A stretch of 64,000 nt of DNA from Lethocerus indicus. Taxonomy: Eukaryota > Arthropoda > Insecta > Hemiptera > Belostomatidae. The stretch is taken from the NCBI GenBank assembly GCA_019843655.1, contig JACDQD010000002.1, forward strand, positions 38,126,333-38,190,332. The letters run 5' to 3'. A program made the position numbers and the translations under genes. Under the pieces are notes generated by a model. It saw only the letters and a program-made list of their open reading frames with translations, was not told the DNA's origin and did not search any database. Of the stretch, positions 60,256-64,000 are shown one piece after another (the stretch's first letter is position 1; each line of letters opens with the position of its first letter).

Positions 60256-63200
60256 CCCAAAAATACGAAAATTTAGGTTTTTCGAAAATTTTCAGATATC
60301 GGCCCCATATTGCACCCACAAGTGTATTAATGTGAGCTACACTTGCCCCTAAAAGGACGGCCTGGAAATCGAAAATTTAGGTTTTTCGAAAATTTTCAGA
60401 TATCGGCCCCATATTGCACCCACAAGTGTATTAATGTGAGCTACACTTGCCCCTAAAAGGACGGCCTGGAAATCGAAAATTTAGGTTTTCGAAAATTTTC
60501 AGATATCGGCCCCATATTGCACCCACAAGTGTATTAATGTGAGCTACACTTGCCCCTAAAAGGACGGCCTGGAAATCGAAAATTTAGGTTTTTCGAAAAT
60601 TTTCAGATATCGGCCCCATATTGCACCCACAAGTGTATTAATGTGAGCTACACTTGCCCCTAAAAGGACGGCCTGGAAATCGAAAATTTAGGTTTTTCGA
60701 AAATTTTCAGATATCGGCCCCATATTGCACCCACAAGTGTATTAATGTGAGCTACACTTGCCCCTAAAAGGACGGTCTGGAAATCGAAAATTTAGGTTTT
60801 TCGAAAATTTTCAGATATCGGCCCCATATTGCACCCACAAGTGTATTAATGTGAGCTACACTTGCCCCTAAAAGGACGGCCTGGAAATCGAAAATTTAGG
60901 TTTTTCGAAAATTTTCAGATATCGGCCCCATATTGCACCCACAAGTGTATTAATGTGAGCTACACTTGCCCCTAAAAGGACGGCCTGGAAATCGAAAATT
61001 TAGGTTTTTCGAAAATTTTCAGATATCGGCCCCATATTGCACCCACAAGTGTATTAATGTGAGCTACACTTGCCCCTAAAAGGACGGCCTGGAAATCGAA
61101 AATTTAGGTTTTTCGAAAATTTTCAGATATCGGCCCCATATTGCACCCACAAGTGTATTAATGTGAGCTACACTTGCCCCTAAAAGGACGGCCTGGAAAT
61201 CGAAAATTTAGGTTTTTCGAAAATTTTCAGATATCGGCCCCATATTGCACCCACAAGTGTATTAATGTGAGCTACACTTGCCCCTAAAAGGACGGCCTGG
61301 AAATCGAAAATTTAGGTTTTTCGAAAATTTTCAGATATCGGCCCCATATTGCACCCACAAGTGTATTAATGTGAGCTACACTTGCCCCCTAAAAGGACGG
61401 CCTGGAAATCGAAAATTTAGGTTTTTCGAAAATTTTCAGATATCGGCCCCATATTGCACCCACAAGTGTATTAATGTGAGCTACACTTGCCCCTAAAAGG
61501 AGGGGCTGGAAATCGAAAATTTAGGTTTTTCGAAAATTTTCAGATATCGGCCCCATATTGCACCCACAAGTGTATTAATGTGAGCTACACTTGCCCCCTA
61601 AAAGGACGGGTCTGGAATCGAAAATTTAGGTTTTCGAAAATTTTCAGATATCGGCCCCATATTGCACCCACAAGTGTATTAATGTGAGCTACACTTGCCC
61701 CTAAAAGGACGGCCTGAAATCGAAAATTTAGGTTTTTCGAAAATTTTCAGATATCGGCCCCATATTGCACCCACAAGTGTATTAATGTGAGCTACACTTG
61801 CCCCTAAAAGGACGGCCTGGAAATCGAAAATTTAGGTTTTTCGAAAATTTTCAGATATCGGCCCCATATTGCACCCACAAGTGTATTAATGTGAGCTACA
61901 CTTGCCCCTAAAAGGACGGCCTGGAAATCGAAAATTTAGGTTTTTCGAAAATTTTCAGATATCGGCCCCATATTGCACCCACAAGTGTATTAATGTGAGC
62001 TACACTTGCCCCTAAAAGGACGGCCTGGAATCGAAAATTTAGGTTTTTCGAAAATTTTCAGATATCGGCCCCATATTGCACCCACAAGTGTATTAATGTG
62101 AGCTACACTTGCCCCTAAAAGGACGGCCTGGAAATCGAAAATTTAGGTTTTTCGAAAATTTTCAGATATCGGCCCCATATTGCACCCACAAGTGTATTAA
62201 TGTGAGCTACACTTGCCCCTAAAAGGACGGCCTGGAAATCGAAAATTTAGGTTTTTCGAAAATTTTCAGATATCGGCCCCATATTGCACCCACAAGTGTA
62301 TTAATGTGAGCTACACTTGCCCCTAAAAGGACGGCCTGGAAATCGAAAATTTAGGTTTTTCGAAAATTTTCAGATATCGGCCCCATATTGCACCCACAAG
62401 TGTATTAATGTGAGCTACACTTGCCCCTAAAAGGACGGCCTGGAAATCGAAAATTTAGGTTTTTCGAAAATTTTCAGATATCGGCCCCATATTGCACCCA
62501 CAAGTGTATTAATGTGAGCTACACTTGCCCCTAAAAGGACGGCCTGGAAATCGAAAATTTAGGTTTTTCGAAAATTTTCAGATATCGGCCCCATATTGCA
62601 CCCACAAGTGTATTAATGTGAGCTACACTTGCCCCTAAAAGGACGGCCTGGAAATCGAAAATTTAGGTTTTTCGAAAATTTTCAGATATCGGCCCCATAT
62701 TGCACCCACAAGTGTATTAATGTGAGCTACACTTGCCCCTAAAAGGACGGCCTGGAAATCGAAAATTTAGGTTTTTCGAAAATTTTCAGATATCGGCCCC
62801 ATATTGCACCCACAAGTGTATTAATGTGAGCTACACTTGCCCCTAAAAGGAGGGGTCTGAAATCGAAAATTTAGGTTTTTCGAAAATTTTCAGATATCGG
62901 CCCCATATTGCACCCACAAGTGTATTAATGTGAGCTACACTTGCCCCTAAAAGGACGGCCTGGAAATCGAAAATTTAGGTTTTTCGAAAATTTTCAGATA
63001 TCGGCCCCATATTGCACCCACAAGTGTATTAATGTGAGCTACACTTGCCCCTAAAAGGACGGCCTGGAAATCGAAAATTTAGGTTTTTCGAAAATTTTCA
63101 GATATCGGCCCCATATTGCACCCACAAGTGTATTAATGTGAGCTACACTTGCCCTAAAAGGACGGCCTGGAAATCGAAAATTTAGGTTTTTCGAAAATTT

Positions 63201-64000
63201 TCAGATATCGGCCCCATATTGCACCCACAAGTGTATTAATGTGAGCTACACTTGCCCCTAAAAGGACGGCCTGGAAATCGAAAATTTAGGTTTTTCGAAA
63301 ATTTTCAGATATCGGCCCCATATTGCACCCACAAGTGTATTAATGTGAGCTACACTTGCCCCTAAAAGGACGGCCTGGAAATCGAAAATTTAGGTTTTTC
63401 GAAAATTTTCAGATATCGGCCCCATATTGCACCCACAAGTGTATTAATGTGAGCTACACTTTAAAAGGAGTAGTCTGGAAATCGAAAATTTAGGTTTTTT
63501 GAAAATTTTCAGATATCGGCCCCATATTGCACCCACAAGTGTATTTATGTGAGCTACACTTGCCCCTAAAAGGACGGCCTGGAAATCGAAAATTTAGGTT
63601 TTTCGAAAATTTTCAGATATCGGCCCCATATTGCACCCACAAGTGTATTAATGTGAGCTACACTTGCCCCTAAAAGGACGGCCTGGAAATCGAAAATTTA
63701 GGTTTTTCGAAAATTTTCAGATATCGGCCCCATATTGCACCCACAAGTGTATTGTGAGAGCTACACTCTAAAAGGACGGGCTCAGAAAATTTAGGTTTTT
63801 CGAAAATTTTCAGATATCGGCCCCATATTGCACCCACAAGTGTATTAATGTGAGCTACACTTGCCCCTAAAAGGGACGGGCCTGGAAATCGAAAATTTAG
63901 GTTTCCTTTCGAAAATTTTCATCGGCCCCATATTGCACCCACAAGTGTATTTTGAGCGATTACACTTGCCCCTAAAATCGCATTTTTGGGCGGATTTAGC
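60256..64000 (+). repeat. 104-bp satellite, ~36 homogeneous copies
   Basis: Unit blocks: GAAAATTTAGGTTTTTCG, AAAATTTTCAGATATCGGCC, CCATATTGCACCCACAAGTG, TATTAATGTGAGCTACACTT, GCCCCTAAAAGGACGGCCTG. Most units are identical, with a few one-base indels; divergence rises near the right edge. Each holds CAAGTGTA and TACACTTG as an 8-bp stem with an 11-base loop. No gene inside. Confidence 0.98.

Overview
The window is animal nuclear DNA, probably from an arthropod; I cannot name the species. It is AT-rich, with short GC-richer exons separated by introns full of repeats. There are no bacterial operons, ribosome binding sites or CRISPR arrays. Four spliced genes can be rebuilt from protein-family similarity, splice sites and codon phase. 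From left to right: HMBS (hydroxymethylbilane synthase, minus strand, 8 exons, 82-12600); an ERGIC2 orthologue (plus, 7 exons, 15729-23988); a KANSL2 orthologue of the NSL histone acetyltransferase complex (plus, 8 recognisable exons, about 27571-36244); and the 5' part of a single-pass membrane protein with a cytoplasmic PDZ domain (plus, 5 exons from 40125, running off the right edge). HMBS and ERGIC2 are head to head, with 3.1 kb between their start codons. ERGIC2, KANSL2 and the PDZ gene follow head to tail. The genes share no pathway (haem synthesis, ER-Golgi traffic, chromatin, membrane scaffolding), so this is ordinary eukaryotic gene order and not a functional cluster.

Most of the rest is repeats. 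Dispersed families are labelled here A to F plus piggyBac. A is a foldback element ending in CCTGTTTTG/CAAAACAGG, found in almost every intron and often 40-110 bp from a splice site. B is a mariner-like MITE with termini like GGTGTACCCAAAAGTAATCG; it also flanks a 370-bp core in a composite present at two loci in opposite orientation. C is a 380-520 bp element ending in GGTGGTCCAAAAAAATG. D has termini GACTAAGTAATTGCGGAATT. E has termini GGTGTCCCAAAATTAACGC. F is an element with an internal TGACGTCA-rich minisatellite. The piggyBac-type elements have TTAA-CCCTTTG ends. At least twelve long (TA)n tracts occur, several directly against element ends.

From 38.6 kb rightwards tandem DNA dominates: CT/GA microsatellites, CRE-palindrome arrays (42-47 kb), a 29-bp TGACGTCA satellite (48.9-50.0 kb), further minisatellites at 51.1, 52.1, 55.2 and 56.6 kb, a degenerate 32-bp array (58.8-60.2 kb), and a very homogeneous 104-bp satellite filling 60.26-64.0 kb. 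All from 40.4 kb on lies in introns of the PDZ gene.

HMBS and the PDZ gene read cleanly, apart from one unresolved exon join in HMBS. ERGIC2 has a one-base frame break and KANSL2 has several breaks, so either the assembly contains indel errors or KANSL2 is decaying here. I found no clearly new biochemical system. The best leads are the foldback elements beside splice sites, the composite MITE, the unrelated tandem arrays that share TGACGTCA, and the homogeneous 104-bp satellite with a conserved inverted repeat.
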